Shown one piece after another: positions 1 through 12,327 of a stretch of 64,000 nt of DNA. Positions within the stretch are counted from its first letter, which is position 1. Every line of letters begins with the position of its first letter. Source of the stretch: Blastomyces gilchristii SLH14081 (Eukaryota; Ascomycota; Eurotiomycetes; Onygenales; Ajellomycetaceae); contig NW_003101681.1 of NCBI RefSeq assembly GCF_000003855.2, forward strand, positions 1,681,893-1,745,892, written 5' to 3'. The notes under the pieces were generated by a model. The model saw only the letters and a program-made list of their open reading frames with translations, ran no database searches and was not told the origin of the DNA. The position numbers were made by a program, and so were the translations under genes.

Positions 1-99
1 AAGCATCTCGAACATGTTCTAAACATGTTCTAACTGACGACGGAGGCGAAAAAAAAGAAAAGAAACAAAAACGGAGTCATCAGGGAATTTTCAACTGGG

Positions 100-102
<3 letters not shown>

Positions 103-144
<42 letters not shown>
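103..144. repeat. 42-nt poly(A) tract
   Basis: An uninterrupted run of A at the left edge of the window. No target-site duplication or retroelement body is visible next to it, so a simple homopolymer expansion is the plainest reading. Confidence 0.9.
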
Positions 145-146
<2 letters not shown>

Positions 147-216
147 AGAGCACAAGAAACGGAGTTAATCTATCAATCTTCTTCTACCAGAGATCCCATC
201 CACCCACAGCTCCACA

Positions 217-604
217 ATGTAAGTAAGCCGGAGAAATCTATTAACTTAGCAGTTAGAGGCCTCAAGGCATTGATTGCTCTTCAAGCTTTTCTATCCGTAT
301 ATTCTTTTGATTGGTTGGGATATAGCTTATTTTCTTCTTGTCCATTCGCTATGTTCGGTTTTTGTTAGTTTAGCTGGGAAGCAAAGAGCAAAGAATCATT
401 GCTAACTAATAATAATAGAATCTTTTTTTTTTTTATACGTTAAAATGTTAACGTTAGTTAGCTATTATTCGAGCTCTCCTTGTTTTCTTTTGACGCAGGC
501 CGAGAAATTTGGAGTGTGGTGGTGGATACAGACAGGCTCCATCTACGTTGGTGAGACTGGTTGACATTGCAATTAATTATGAGGAGCCCATTGGAGATAC
601 ATAG
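217..604 (+). CDS. Possible 35-residue ORF whose start codon is split by an intron
   Basis: A strong fungal donor (GTAAGT) begins at 219, directly after the bases AT, and a matching acceptor (GACGCAG) ends at 498 and is followed by G. Splicing would join AT and G into the start codon of a 35-residue reading frame (MPRNLECGGGYRQAPS...) that stops at 602-604. The upstream region (150-216) is pyrimidine-rich and leader-like. I do not recognise the peptide. It may instead be part of a longer multi-exon gene or of a non-coding transcript. The splice signals are the only positive evidence. Confidence 0.25.
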
Positions 605-3600
605 CTAGAGCTTGTGTAGCTCCTGTAACTCAACTATAGTTATCAAGATTACACATACGGATTAGATGTGGAGTGAGAATTATTATTATTATTATTATTT
701 CGATGAAAATAGTTGAGCATAGAGTAGGGAAACAATATAAATATTCTTCTCATCATAGAAAAGGGTTATATCAGAGCGTATTAGTAACAAACCATAGAAT
801 GATGCTGATGATTAGTTATTAGTTATGAGAAGGTAAATTACCAAACCCTGTATTTAGAAGTGTCGGAGCTATTATTATTATGTAGCAGCTTGCAATAATA
901 GTAACTAATCATTAAGAACCCCGTTGTTACACTTTACTTATGCACCCACCCGATTCCCCGAGACCGGGATCAAGTGCAATAACGAATCCTGGTTGGCGGT
1001 TCTCTTTGTCTGATTCGGCGTCTCTACATGAATGCTGGAACGCTCATCAGCGTTTATCAAAACCGACAAAGTCGAGGGGAGAGAGAGGATTGGCAGACTG
1101 ACAGTTGACAGGGTTCGGCGGGTGCGATCTTCAAGCTTCTTCTGTTCTGTATCGTATCGTATCAGCGGAGGCCAGCATCAGAGACTCGAGTCTCCAACAA
1201 TAATGAATGGTTAGTTACATATATTTCCTTTTGTTTTCTGGTTTCTGTCAGTGTGAAACGCTGACAACCGCGTGGTTTGAAGCGGGTGGCTTTTTCTTTT
1301 TCTTTTTCCTTTTTTCCTTCGTCTTCTGTCGTCTTCTGGAACGTCGGGAAGAAGTGGAGGGCATGCTTTTTTGATATTCTTTCTCTACTTCGTTCTTCTT
1401 CTTCTTGGTATATAACAAATTCTAGAAGTTTGCTTGATCCATTTTATCCTTCAATAAATACTGTAATGATCCTCGTCCAAACCTCAACATCAACATCTTG
1501 TATTAGTCTCCTAGTGGCATTTCGGGGCGGTTACAATTAGTTAGCTGTTCATGATGGATTCTGTTTCACGTCCTTCAGCATTCAATGCCAATGGCCCGTG
1601 TTCATGTCCACGTCTCAAGTCCACGTCTCAAGTAGAGAAATGCATGCATACCTGGGTAAAAAGTATCCACAACTATTCGGAAACAGACGCGGAAACCCTT
1701 TCTCTCTTAAGACGAAAAGAGAGACATCACTGTACCGTACCTGAGGGTTTTCACCAATTGGAGATGCAAGGCGGTTATCAAAACAAATATATATTATATA
1801 CTCTTTTGGAGGAAACATCGGACATTATCACCACCAACTCCTCATCATGTCCCCTATTTTCATTTCGCGACTCGTGTACGGTTCGGTTATGGCTATTAGA
1901 GCTCTAGGAATAGGACTATCAAACCAAGCCTCGAAATCAGCCGTAGGAGAGGGGAGGCTGAACGCATTAGCTAGGACGATGTATTAATGACAATAAGGCG
2001 ATTGATTGTCGAGGATGGATTTCTCTGGACTTCGGTATCGCTAGGTGCGGTGTGCATCTTGTCATCAGCTTGTCATCATTCCCCGTCCCACCTTCAAGGA
2101 CAATATACTCCGTATATTAAATGGGGACAGGGCAATTCTGTGCCAGCGGATTCAGCGCCGGAGGTTTCCTGACAGGCTTCGTTTAACGATGCTGCACAAG
2201 TATGCCAATAATAATATGGCAAATGATCACACGAACCGACATTGATAACGTATGTACCACGAGTGTCATTGTGTCACTCTCCAAAGCAAGAACATTTTTT
2301 TTAAATTTTTTTTTTTTTTAAAAAGTTGCGCACGCAATGGCTATTGACTTTGGCGTCCTCGGTTCTCTATTGATCCCCCTTTTCGGGCGAGCTGTGACTC
2401 TGTTGACTAGGAATTTGATAGCTTGTCGCGCCTTTTTCACGGAAATAGAATAGATCAATCAATTCTCCACAACAACCAACAAGACTGTTGCCAAGAATCA
2501 TATCAAAAGCGCGTTTATTTCTAATCTCTTATTTTTAAACAGAAAAAAAAAATAATAATAATAATAATCCGCCCGAGGAGGCCCAGAGCCTAGTACCTAG
2601 CTGAGTTGCGTGGGTATGGAATCACACATTTAAAATATCGCTTATTCTGTCACTACGATTGGCCCGCCTAACACTTATAACTATAGCAACTGACTGCTCC
2701 GCCCTCTTTCATTATATTTCTTTTCATGCGCTTCATGCGCGGTTATTCTATCCCCTCTTTTGTTATTGTTCTCTCTCCCTTCTTTCTCCCTAGCAAGTTC
2801 CGTAGTCGAGCACAGGATTCAAAATATATTCCTGCTATTATTGTTTCATTATTCGGGACATGTGCTTTACGCAGTAAAAACTCCTGTGAGCCCTAAGCCC
2901 GCTCCCCCCCCTTAGCACTGTCTCTCCCGATCCACCCCACCAAGCGGGCCGCCGAGGGCACCACCATAGTACCCGTGCGCTATGTTCCAGCGCAGGGGGG
3001 GGAGGGATATGGGGGCGGCGGACCGATTAAAAAAAAATAAAAAAAATCGGATAATAGGAGGCGGGGGAGGGGTTTGGGAATTATTTACACATGACTCCAG
3101 ATTCCATATCTTGTTGGATTTCCCAGACAGCTTTATTTCAATATTGAAAAGCCCTTGAATGACCGTTGGGTAACTATTGACTCAAACGCAAGCGTAGATT
3201 TTTTTGCGAACATAGACAGCATATCGCACGGTTCGTCGTTCTACTTGCTATTCAATTTATAAAAGTGAACATACTCTGTAGTTACTCTGCGCGATATCGG
3301 TTGCCTTGCCACTCAGTGGCCAGTTAGAAGTTGCAGACCTACACAGTACACATGTTGGATTGGGGACTGATGGGGGATTTTGATATGGTGCAGTACATAT
3401 GCAGAAGTATGTAATGTATGTATGTACTTCAATCGAGAGCCCGGATTCTCGGGGATCTTGGCGGTGAAGAATAAAATATCTGAATGAAGCGTCCGCCTGC
3501 ATATGTCTGCATGTATGTATGTACTGTCAATGTGTGGCACCTTGTCGCAAGACCATTCAGAGCATTCTTGCATCTTGCCACACCAGCGCAAGCTTCGGAA

Positions 3601-5856
3601 TTTCGGCGGAATGGAAGATATGACTCTGCGTTTCAACTGGGAGGGGAGTTTCTGATAGTAAAATGGAGATGGCGTAAATTAAGAGTTGCCTTCCAGCCGA
3701 GGTGGCATAGAACAAATCTTATCATTCATGAAGCTCTTTTATCCAGCGGAACGCACATGCATTCTTGAATAGTGTTAGCTGGAGGAACCCCCGCCCCCGT
3801 CCGCCCCTTCCCCCCCTGGAATACTCTGCGTCAAGCACAGGGTCTGGAGAACATCAGCAGGAAATCTCGCGACAATTGCCAGGGGCCTGGGAGCCAGGGT
3901 CTCACAAAAGCCGGGATGAAAGAATGGGGTTTTTTTCTTCTTTTTTTTTCGCCTTCTTGATACGACCGACCTGCTTATGTGCATAGAAGCCTCTCAGACA
4001 CAAAACTGGCAAGGATATAGAGAAGACTTGCCACACATGTTCGGATTAAGAATAGTCGACCGTGTCTTTCCCTGCCGTCTGAGAGAGAATCAAGACAGCA
4101 TCCTGGGCTCTGGGCGGGGCAGTTTTAGGGTGGCAATCACCCAGCGGGGGTTCATTCCTTGCATAAATCTTCCAAGTTTTGAAATAAATAAAAGAGATTA
4201 TGATGAGACAGGAAGGTGGTGTCACTCCCGCGCATGAATCGGAAACCAATGAAAAAAAGGGAAAAGACACCCGGAATTTTAGTCACCAGCCAGCATAGCA
4301 CGACAGCGCATGAGAAAACCTATTCCCGCACGCACAAGTGATATCGTAAAACTTCCTTTTTCGTCGTCATTGAGAACTCGTTTCTCCGTACGATCATCTC
4401 AACCCACAAGGAACGCGAGGAATCAGATACCCTAAAAAGCTCTACACATTGGCATGATTGGCTGGTTCTTGGCTAGCCCCCATCTCTGCCGTTGAACAAC
4501 GCATTGGGTGCTGCATTTGCAGAAGGCTGCAGCAGCTCTGCATCTCCTCAGTGGACGCAAGATTCCCAGCAGTAGGGAAACTAATAGGATCAATCCGCGG
4601 CCTGGAGTTACCCTCTCCGGAGTGGAGCGGGACAGGGCAGGCGAATTCGAAAAGAAGCATGCTTTTTTTCGAGCCGTCCGTCTCTCTCAGCATGCATATT
4701 TATGCAAGTTTGCTATTCAGACTCGGCAAGTTGCAGAAGGCAACTCCGATGCAACGTTGTAGTTGGCGGGGTATCGGGAGTTCTGACTGCAGGAAGAAGA
4801 GAAGAGAGAGTGTGGCTTTATTGTGGAAAAAGGCTTCTGCATGCTCTTGTGCTGCACTTGATTCGGTTAGAGTGGCGGAAGGGATGGGGTATTTGTACTT
4901 GTACCTCCACCTCAAGCGCTGAGAGGAAGTGCTAAAGTGCTCGAAAACAGAGAACTCGATCGAAACATATAGGAATCCATGGATATGGTCAGATAGGCGC
5001 AGTATGGTTATCACTGGAAACATCACCTTCACAGAGAGACCTTCCTATTCCAGACTAGCCACGCGTATTTTACACTCGTAATCTTTCAGCATGCGGCTGG
5101 CTGGTCACACCAGTTCGTCCTGGCTGCTGGGTGTACCGAGACCTCAGCGACGGCTCGTCCGGGGGAACGAAGCCGGGTCACGCTTGTACCACGCTTGTTG
5201 CGACTTGTATCGCTGCGAATCTTATTAGGGTCTGGAAGAGCTTGGTTCTTGGGGTCTGTGCTGACTCTGCGGGCGGGAGTGGTGTCATTGGGTTTTTTCA
5301 TACCTGGCGCGGTATTTGATCGAAACCGCAGAACACGTGTATCGTATGGTTATTACGTGTACCGCGTTCTGTTTCGATCATGTATGGTATGGTAACTGAG
5401 AATGCTGGACTTGAGAAGAAAAGAACAATGGAAGGAATAAGATTAATAGCATAGTCATCGTCAATCACCGACAATGCATTGCCTGTGGGGAAAATAAAAA
5501 TAATAAGAAATATATTCATGTTCATTTTCATCTCGTGGCTGCCCTCATCGTCGTTAGCCTGGCTCCGTACATACGAATAGGTCCAAATGCCTTGCCCGCT
5601 GCAGAGTTCGCTGTTTATCGTGCAACAGCAATTCTAGAATTGTGAATTCGGAATGATGTGTTGGGCTAATGACGAGGGACGAGAGGGAAATACAACCGTT
5701 TTACATCCTTTGCAATCCCCGATCCAGGACAACTTGAGACCTCCATCGCTCTCCGTTTTCTGCGCCCGAGATATCAAAAAGCCGAAAACCTGATCGTGCT
5801 CTGCTGAACTGGTGATGTCCTCTGATGCTTTGCTTATCAGGACATAAAAAAGGCAT
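605..5856. other. Gene-poor stretch without a supportable gene
   Basis: About 5 kb in which open frames are short, overlap on both strands and show no recognisable domain. It holds (ATT)n/(AAT)n microsatellites near 686-700 and 2550-2568, and a C/G-run-rich patch at about 2890-3080. An imperfect inverted repeat lies at 5318-5379. I see no conserved protein, no tRNA and no transposon body. It could be a long regulatory region or carry untranslated transcripts. Confidence 0.5.
5318..5379. repeat. Imperfect inverted repeat (hairpin)
   Basis: The left arm starts GATCGAAAC and continues through AGAAC and ACGTGT. The right arm ends GTTCTGTTTCGATC, with ACGTGTACCGC before it, so the two arms can pair with small bulges around a short AT-rich loop. 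No gene or terminator context explains it. It could be a hairpin in an untranslated transcript or chance. Confidence 0.4.
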
Positions 5857-6480
5857 ATGACATCGCACACTTTTATACCAGATGCGATGCCTCAAGCTCA
5901 AGCTCCCTCCGTGGCTTGTGATCCAGAATCACTCGAAACCATGGTAGACGGATATATGGCACTCGGGATCTACCACATATCGGGATCAGGGACCTCCACC
6001 TTGAAAATACCTCCAATGCCGATAGTCCTAATCGGGGAATACACGTTGTGTTTGCCGGCTTGTTTGGATAGCGAGGGTCAGATCAGCTCTATGATAGCCA
6101 CACCCCTATCATGTTTACCTTCCTTCAATGGCGACCCTCTCATCTCTCATCTGCATTGGGAAGAGAGTTATATCAAATGGCAGGCGTCCTCCGTGCAACT
6201 AAGATGCCCGACACCTATTCCTCGCAAATGGACTGGTAATCAGGTGAGCCCCGAAGGGTTTGCGGGCATTTATTTCTTCATCGCAAGACGTAATTCCCCC
6301 GTTTCCACTCTAAGAACACGTAACCCACGTCCTCTCTCTATTCGCATCATTGTTACCAATATTGATCAACTTTGGAAGCATTGGCGCCACATGAATGTTG
6401 ATAGTCGAGCTTTCTTTACCCCTTTTTGGTATCCAGTTGGAACCCAATTTTTTCGCCGTCACCAGCAAATCCAAGTGTAA
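5857..6480 (+). CDS. Hypothetical 207-aa ORF, uncertain
   Basis: The longest open frame in the first 9 kb: an ATG at 5857 opens 207 codons without an intron. The translation has no signal peptide, membrane segment or motif that I recognise, and its composition is mixed. A short opposing frame covers its 3' end. There is no family support, so it may be a chance ORF or the remains of a gene. Confidence 0.2.
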   Translation: MTSHTFIPDAMPQAQAPSVACDPESLETMVDGYMALGIYHISGSGTSTLKIPPMPIVLIGEYTLCLPACLDSEGQISSMIATPLSCLPSFNGDPLISHLHWEESYIKWQASSVQLRCPTPIPRKWTGNQVSPEGFAGIYFFIARRNSPVSTLRTRNPRPLSIRIIVTNIDQLWKHWRHMNVDSRAFFTPFWYPVGTQFFRRHQQIQV

Positions 6481-7170
6481 CGATGTAACAATTGAGAAGT
6501 CTGCAACCTTCTTAATCACCAAGTTAAGAATTATGATGGTCTTTCTCATACTCTGCTCCGTCTGGTAACGGAGAAGCAGAAATGATAACACTGACAACGA
6601 ACTTAACAGTTGCGCATATCCGTTAGTGCTGAAATGTGAGGCTCGTTCAGCACCGGATTGAATTAGCTAAGGAGGGTATTGGATGATCCGAGATAATAAG
6701 AAGTGTGTAGAAATCATGAATAAGATAAGACTTAACGATGGGTTAAAGGAAAACCCTCGGCATCGCCATGACATTGTGCGAGGGACTTCGAGCCAAAAAA
6801 ATCCATGAATGGAGAGAGACATCGTTCCCCGGTAGCTCTAGGGAAAGGAGGGATAAGTGATGGCATGAGCTGAGGAAGCGCCTAAGGTTGAATCTGAGGA
6901 GCCGTGACACGGAGGAAGGAATATCACAACCCTTCTTCGATGTCTATATGGAGCACAGAAGCCTTGAATGGCATTACTATTATCAGACAATTTGATCCGC
7001 TCAATCCTCACTGGTTTCAGGAGAAAGGCGTGGTTTTCCGTTGTAGAACCGTCAAATCAAATCAACTCAAAAGAAATGGAATTATCTTCGCATAGTTTAC
7101 ACACTCGGAAAACGGAGCTGCTGCTTGAAAGGGGCTTGACGGAAAAAAAAAAAGAAAGAAAAAGAATGTT
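6481..7170. other. Intergenic, nothing recognised
   Basis: No conserved ORF. This stretch leads to the 3' side of the minus-strand tRNA-Leu gene. A T-run expected for Pol III termination is present on the minus strand just beyond the tRNA (A-rich 7142-7165 on the plus strand). Confidence 0.5.
7165..7170 (-). terminator. Possible Pol III terminator region
   Basis: Immediately downstream of the tRNA on its own strand lies a T-rich stretch: the plus strand is A-rich from about 7142 to 7165. Runs of T on the non-template strand end Pol III transcripts. The exact stop point is inferred. Confidence 0.4.
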
Positions 7171-7292
7171 GACAAGAGCGAGACTCGAACTCACGCGGGT
7201 TTCCCCATACCGGATCAGGAAATCCTTATTAAGGAATTTCCAAGTGTTCATGCGACTTGAACGGTACGCCTTAACCACTCGGCCATCTTGTC
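7171..7292 (-). tRNA. tRNA-Leu (anticodon CAA) with a 42-nt intron
   Basis: On the minus strand the acceptor arms GACAAGA/TCTTGTC pair perfectly. The D arm carries the A box (TGGCCGAGTGG). The anticodon stem TACCG/CGGTA encloses the loop with anticodon CAA at 7257-7259. The T arm GTGAG-TTCGAGT-CTCGC carries the B box, and a type II long variable arm is present. The anticodon-loop half is separated from its 3' stem by an intron at 7214-7255, at the canonical position after nucleotide 37. Introns in tRNA-Leu(CAA) are a conserved eukaryotic feature. An A-rich run follows on the plus strand, which is a T-rich terminator for Pol III on the transcribed strand. Confidence 0.93.
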
Positions 7293-9365
7293 ATGTTTAA
7301 CATCAATTTATCGGCCGCTACGTTCTCAAGTTATCCAAGAACAATCCAGGCTCGCGGGGGATGATCTTATTTCCCGTTTCAACATATCATTCTATCTCAG
7401 CGGCCAATGCAAATATGAACACGAACGCTTCCAGGGCCGCGCTACTCACCACCGTTCCTCTACCGTCAATCCTAGTGGCTAATCATGCAGGATTGCTTGA
7501 ACCTGTTCTTGACCTTGGGCTGAGGACTGCCGACTGGTACTCTTTGTGCAGGCCAAAAGAGCCATTGCTAGCCGGGATTTCGAATTAGAGCGGCAGCCGT
7601 TCTTGGAACCCTCAAACTCCAGGCTGTCACTCGGTTGAATGGAGCGATAAGTGGCCGAAGCTATGGCTAGTTGCAGGCAGGCAGCTTCCCCGACACGATT
7701 TGCTGAGGATCACCATAGATAGCAGCGTACTATAGCAACGTACAAGATCTCGATGCATATTCCAGATTGAATTTTGAAGCCATTTTGCATGCGTCCGTCT
7801 TACTACACGGAGATTTAGATTCTTTTCTTTATTAAAGGTGAACAAACCATTCCGCCGATGGCGAGCCAGACTGCTTTGCAATCTGGTGAATAAATTGAAC
7901 CATCCCCGACTTCCAGTTAAGAACGCGTTCCCGTCCCAGGTCCGGGGTACATGAGCCTCAAGGATCTCAAAGCCTGATATCGACCCCGAAAACCCCAACT
8001 TGACGCACTTCTGTGGTCAGTTACAGTTACATCAGCTGCCGCCCAGATATCCGGGGTGTATGGCATGAAACCCAACAAGCATTAAGTAGCACCTCCAGGA
8101 ATTTCATACGTCTATACCATACCATATGGCTATACCAAATAATTTCTTCATGTTGATGCGAAGATCTGGGGATCACCGCAGGAAACAATTTACAATCCAC
8201 ATTTAAGCACTGAAGAACCCAATGTCATGAGTCCACCTAACCTTCCCAGATGAATCCCACAAATAAGACTATATTTCGATATCTGAAGGCGCTACCCGTT
8301 GGGTAGATGCGTCGTGATATCAGTGACATTACCAATAAGGCCTTCGCTGGTTCTTCATTCATGAATAGCATGGAATCATCGTGGCGCATTATTCGCTGTG
8401 TTGGTTATCATTCGTGGAAGCCATGCCGCCACATCTCTGGATGGGCGAGTTTGATGAAGTCGCCCAGCTTCTGCATCACCAAAGCGATGCTTGGTGGTGA
8501 AACCTTAAAAGAAAGAGTCACCGCTGTGGGTAGCGATGGTAGCGTCTCTCAGTTATTCGATTGTTTCCTAGAGAAATGAGATACATGACGAAGTCAGAAT
8601 TAAAATGGAAAGCAACCAATTATTCAGCTTTCGTTGTTTTCTTATACTCTCTAAGTTTGGAGGCCGTGTTTCCGCGCAAAATGCGACATCCCCTGAGTTT
8701 ACGCGCCAAGCGAAATTCTTGGGCTGACGGGCTGAAACCTCTAACGTTGCAACACCACTCACAAAACGCAAATGATCTCCCAGAACGGATCAAGGATCAA
8801 ACCTAATTGAGAAAGAGCACAAACCATACAATTCTCGCGACAGGCAGGCCTTGTTGACTGGGGGTGAGAGTTTTGATCAAACCAAGCTCCGACAGGGTGG
8901 AACGTACACCCTCCTTGGCTGTTGCATATACACCCAAAGCCACGCGCTTAGTTGCAATCTTTGGTGAAAAATGACAATGCCATGCCTGCACATCTCGCGA
9001 CGCCATGAGTAAAAGATTTCTTGAACTAGGGACTAACAAATCCTTCAATTGCTAGGGCTGACATGCATCAGGAAGGTGAGGCGATGCCGCTCTGCTGAGA
9101 TATGCTCAAGAGGGCTGGAGCAATCTCTTTAAAACGACGTCCAACTTCCTGCGTCCCTTTAACTTGTTTCCATTTCCATTTTCATTTCTTTTTTCAAATT
9201 TTATTGTTGTGCCTTGTTCAAAGAAAACACATAATCTCGCATCTGCACCTGGTTTATTACATCCGTTCGTTGTCCATACTTCGTTCTCTTTATCTACTGC
9301 ACATTTTAATATCACGGATTACACCAAGAAGCAACGCCAAAAGGGAGAAAAAAAAAGCAGCCATC
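7293..9365. other. Intergenic region upstream of the cupredoxin gene
   Basis: About 2 kb with only short, unsupported frames on both strands. The last 200 bases before 9366 are pyrimidine-rich and end in an A-rich leader just before the start codon, as expected for a fungal promoter and 5' UTR. No transposon or RNA gene was seen. Confidence 0.5.
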
Positions 9366-10140
9366 ATGAAGTCTCTAATCAACACAATTGCATTCGTCGC
9401 TGCCGCCTCTGCAGCGACAATCGACGTCAAGGTTGGCGATGAAGGTCTTACCTTTAGCCCTAACACCATCAGAGCTCAAGCAGGAGACGATGTCGTTTTC
9501 CACTTCTTCCCCAGAAACCACGACGTCGCGGCAGGGCCATTCGATGAGCCCTGCACCCCATCAGACGACGGTCTCTACTCCGGCCTCATCAACATCGACG
9601 GCAGCCAGCCTGATGCTACCTTCACCGTGAGAATCAACAACACGGATCCCATTTGGCTCTACTGCTCGACCCGCGGCCATTGCCAGGGTGGCATGAGTGC
9701 TGTCATTAACCCTCCGTGAGTTTATTTTTTACCCCCCTCTTTTAGCTCCTGTTTCTTCCTTTGCCTTTGGCCCCGTGTATTAATATGCAAACCGAAAAAA
9801 ATATAGGGCTAGAGGAAAGACCCTCGAAGCCTATCAAACCGCTTCCAAGAACGCTCGAAGCGTCCGACCGGAGGAAGTCCGGGGCGGTATCTTCAGGGAG
9901 AACGGGGGCGCAAATCAATCAAGCTCCGCCTCAGGGACACCTTCCAGTAGCCCCACTGGCACCGCCACTGGAACCGCCACTGGAACCGGCACCGCCACTA
10001 GCACTGGCGCTGGTGGTGCTACGACTAGCCCTACCTCAACTCCTGATGCCGCATCTTCCCTTTTCAGCGAAGGGACCATGGTGTTCAACATATTCGCAGC
10101 GGTCGTCGCGGGTGGGGTGGGCTTTGTGGGTCTTCTGTAA
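9366..10140 (+). CDS. GPI-anchored extracellular cupredoxin, serine/threonine-rich (227 aa)
   Basis: Two exons (9366-9715 and 9807-10140) with a GTGAGT donor and an ATATAG acceptor give 227 residues. Residues 1-17 form a signal peptide. A plastocyanin-like domain follows (about 20-117). A histidine in the RNHDV motif and a closing C-x4-H-x4-M arrangement (CSTRGHCQGGM) match a type 1 copper site. After a linker comes a low-complexity Ser/Thr/Gly tract with TGTATG repeats. The chain ends in a hydrophobic tail (FAAVVAGGVGFVGLL) typical of a GPI attachment signal. Fungal members are cell-wall or extracellular serine-rich proteins of mostly unknown function. The copper role is inferred from the ligands. 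An upstream ATG in the same frame at 9102 is rejected because it would bury the signal peptide. Confidence 0.9.
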
Positions 10141-11111
10141 ATGAAGATCCTCGAAGCAGGTGGTGGGGGGTCGTTGGGCAGTTGAATCTCCATCATTATA
10201 ATCTTACCATCTTGTTCTTTGCAACTTAGAGTTTTACTTGTATGTTCACTTCCCATTGTATTGGGGAGGGAGTGGCTACATCATCTTGATCTAGGTTGGC
10301 GATGGAGTGTGGAGAAGGGGTTCGGGGAGAGCGAGGGCGGGGCCCTTTGCATGCGCATAATTATTTACTTGTTATGACTCTGATACTTTGATCTTGCTAC
10401 TTGTTTATTAATTTTATTTTCCCTGTTGTAGATACTCCTGGCTATTTGATGAGTTAGTTATACAGGCTGGCTAGCTTAATTTCTGCTGATCGTTCTGAGT
10501 TCCTACGTATGAGTTGTACAGGACACAAAGAAAAGGAAATATTACCATGCACGTATGAGATATATGATATTACCTGCTTTTTCATGGTGTTGCGAACTTG
10601 GGTCTAGCCCCCTGATGTTGTGTACCGCCCCTTGCAACATCAAGTTTCTCGCAGTTTTAATATTCCAAAGTCGGCAAGATTGAAGAGGAGTCTTCATCAT
10701 AAAAACAACCCAGCCCTCGGAATATTCCCCTTCTTTGTCTCTCGATTGCCAGTTGGTATATTCTTGAATTATAGTTTCAAAATTAATTTTGTTTGCTTGA
10801 GTCGCGTTGGGGTATCAGTACATCAGATGGGGAGGGGTACTTTCCTTGTTGGAAACCCACTGTTACGCCAAAAATATTAAAATTAATAAGGTAATAAATA
10901 GGCTTAGATCCTAATTAATGGTTGTTTTCGAAGTCTTGATAAATGGTAAGGCAGAACGATCTTTGAGTCAGTAGAGCGGCAGCCGCTGCAGGAGTAGATT
11001 ACTAGCTCTGACGGTTGTCATAAGAGTACACATTTGGCTATTTTACCTAATTAGTTACCACGAATAAGTTAATAACTCCTAAATAAAATAAGCAAACGAA
11101 CCTAAAGCAAA
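10141..11111. other. Intergenic between convergent genes
   Basis: Holds the 3' regions of the cupredoxin gene and of the opposing oxygenase gene. Low GC from about 10860. Nothing recognisable apart from a short GC-rich palindrome near 10975-10990. Confidence 0.5.
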
Positions 11112-12327
11112 TTAGGTATATACCCTCCGGCTGATCATTTCCGTGCCCATATTGTTTTCATAATCAATCTCCTTATGCAGCGCTGGCCGATTCCCTAACG
11201 CACGACGAATAATCCAATCCTTGCTCTTAATCTCCTCCTCGTCCACCAAGGCCCCCGTCTCATCCCTAAGTGTAAGTGGCGGGATACAATCACTCCCCTC
11301 CAGCCGCTTGAGAATGACGTCATCCTCTGGCCGTGCAAAGTACACAAGGCTATATCTGGTGGTCTCGGCCTGCGGGCCGGGGGGGGACTCCACTCTGTGT
11401 ATATTAGAGCGTAATAGGCCATTCGTGAATTTCACCATGGCATCGCCTAAATTTATGATTGCATGACCTGGCAAGGGGCGCACGTAACACCACTCTGCGT
11501 CCTTGCCTGGTGGTAGAATTTGTAGGCCACCCACGCGGTTGAAGAGGACGGTTACGCTGCCGAAGTCTGTGTGTTGACCTAGCGCCGTGCGCCTATCGTC
11601 TGGCGGCTGCGGCGGCGCTTTGATCATTCGTACCTGATCACCGCTGACAGCGTCGAGGCGGTGCATGTTTGCTAGGGTGGATGGGGGCAGGTGGAGACTC
11701 TCATTTAGCAGGTTGAGGATCAGGGTTACGATGCTGTGGGCATTGGTCATGAATGATTTGAAAACCGGTCGTGATTTATTGAGGAAATCCGGCGCTGGCA
11801 GGGGTTCTGAGATTCCGAAGATATCGTCCTTGGAAACCTGGTTGTGTTTTTGGTTAGCCCTTGTTCAATGGACTGCGCCTATATAACTCAATAGCCAACA
11901 TTATATCCGGAATCTTCAAGGACCTTGATTGCTGAAACGCTTGGGTGACTATGGTTGGTAAAAGGGGCAATGATACATTATAAAATTCATTCCTATCAGG
12001 ATTCCCTTCCCTGTCCACGACCGCTGCGCCAGTTTCCTTGTATCCAAAGTATGAATTCTCTTTGCTGAAATCATAGCGCCGTTTCTCGTCGATGTCTAGT
12101 TCGAATAACTGCTCCCCGATCCCAAAGAGTTGATCAGCATCTGCCAGGATCGCAGTACCGCGCAGGTCCAAATAGAAGAACCCCAAATCCTTGCATGCGC
12201 TGTATAAGCGTAGCACTTCGGTCTCGTCTTGGCTTAGGAGCTTTTCCAGCGAGAGACGCAGAAGCGGGGCGCAGGGCACATCGTCTGCGAACGGAGGGAT
12301 TCCGGCGAAGTTCTTTTCATAAGACAT
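11112..12327 (-). CDS. 2-oxoglutarate/Fe(II)-dependent oxygenase of the isopenicillin N synthase type (358 aa)
   Basis: Two exons (12327-11977 and 11837-11112) around a 139-bp intron with donor GTATCA and acceptor CCAG give 358 residues, usual for this family. The N-terminal DIOX_N-like part includes the IPPFADD start and the DRNEFYN|VSKDDIFG junction, which fixes the splice site. The catalytic jelly roll shows the iron ligands His206 and Asp208 (GQHTDFGS) and His264 (NIHRVESPPG). Arg278 with Ser280 (RYSLVYF) binds the 2-oxoglutarate carboxylate. Family members oxidise small molecules, often in secondary or plant-like catabolic pathways. The substrate cannot be told from sequence, and no biosynthetic cluster genes sit beside it. 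It is convergent with the cupredoxin gene and divergent from POP4. Confidence 0.92.

Noticed and set aside
103..144. Poly(A) run as the tail of a retrogene
   Set aside because: No target-site duplication and no intronless gene copy precede it on either strand.
4442..5032. Overlapping frames of 80-154 codons on both strands
   Set aside because: No domain, no consistent splice signals, and frames on both strands overlap each other completely.
11112..12327. Secondary-metabolite (β-lactam) gene cluster
   Set aside because: Only an isopenicillin N synthase-like oxygenase is present. No NRPS or acyltransferase lies nearby and the neighbours are housekeeping genes.
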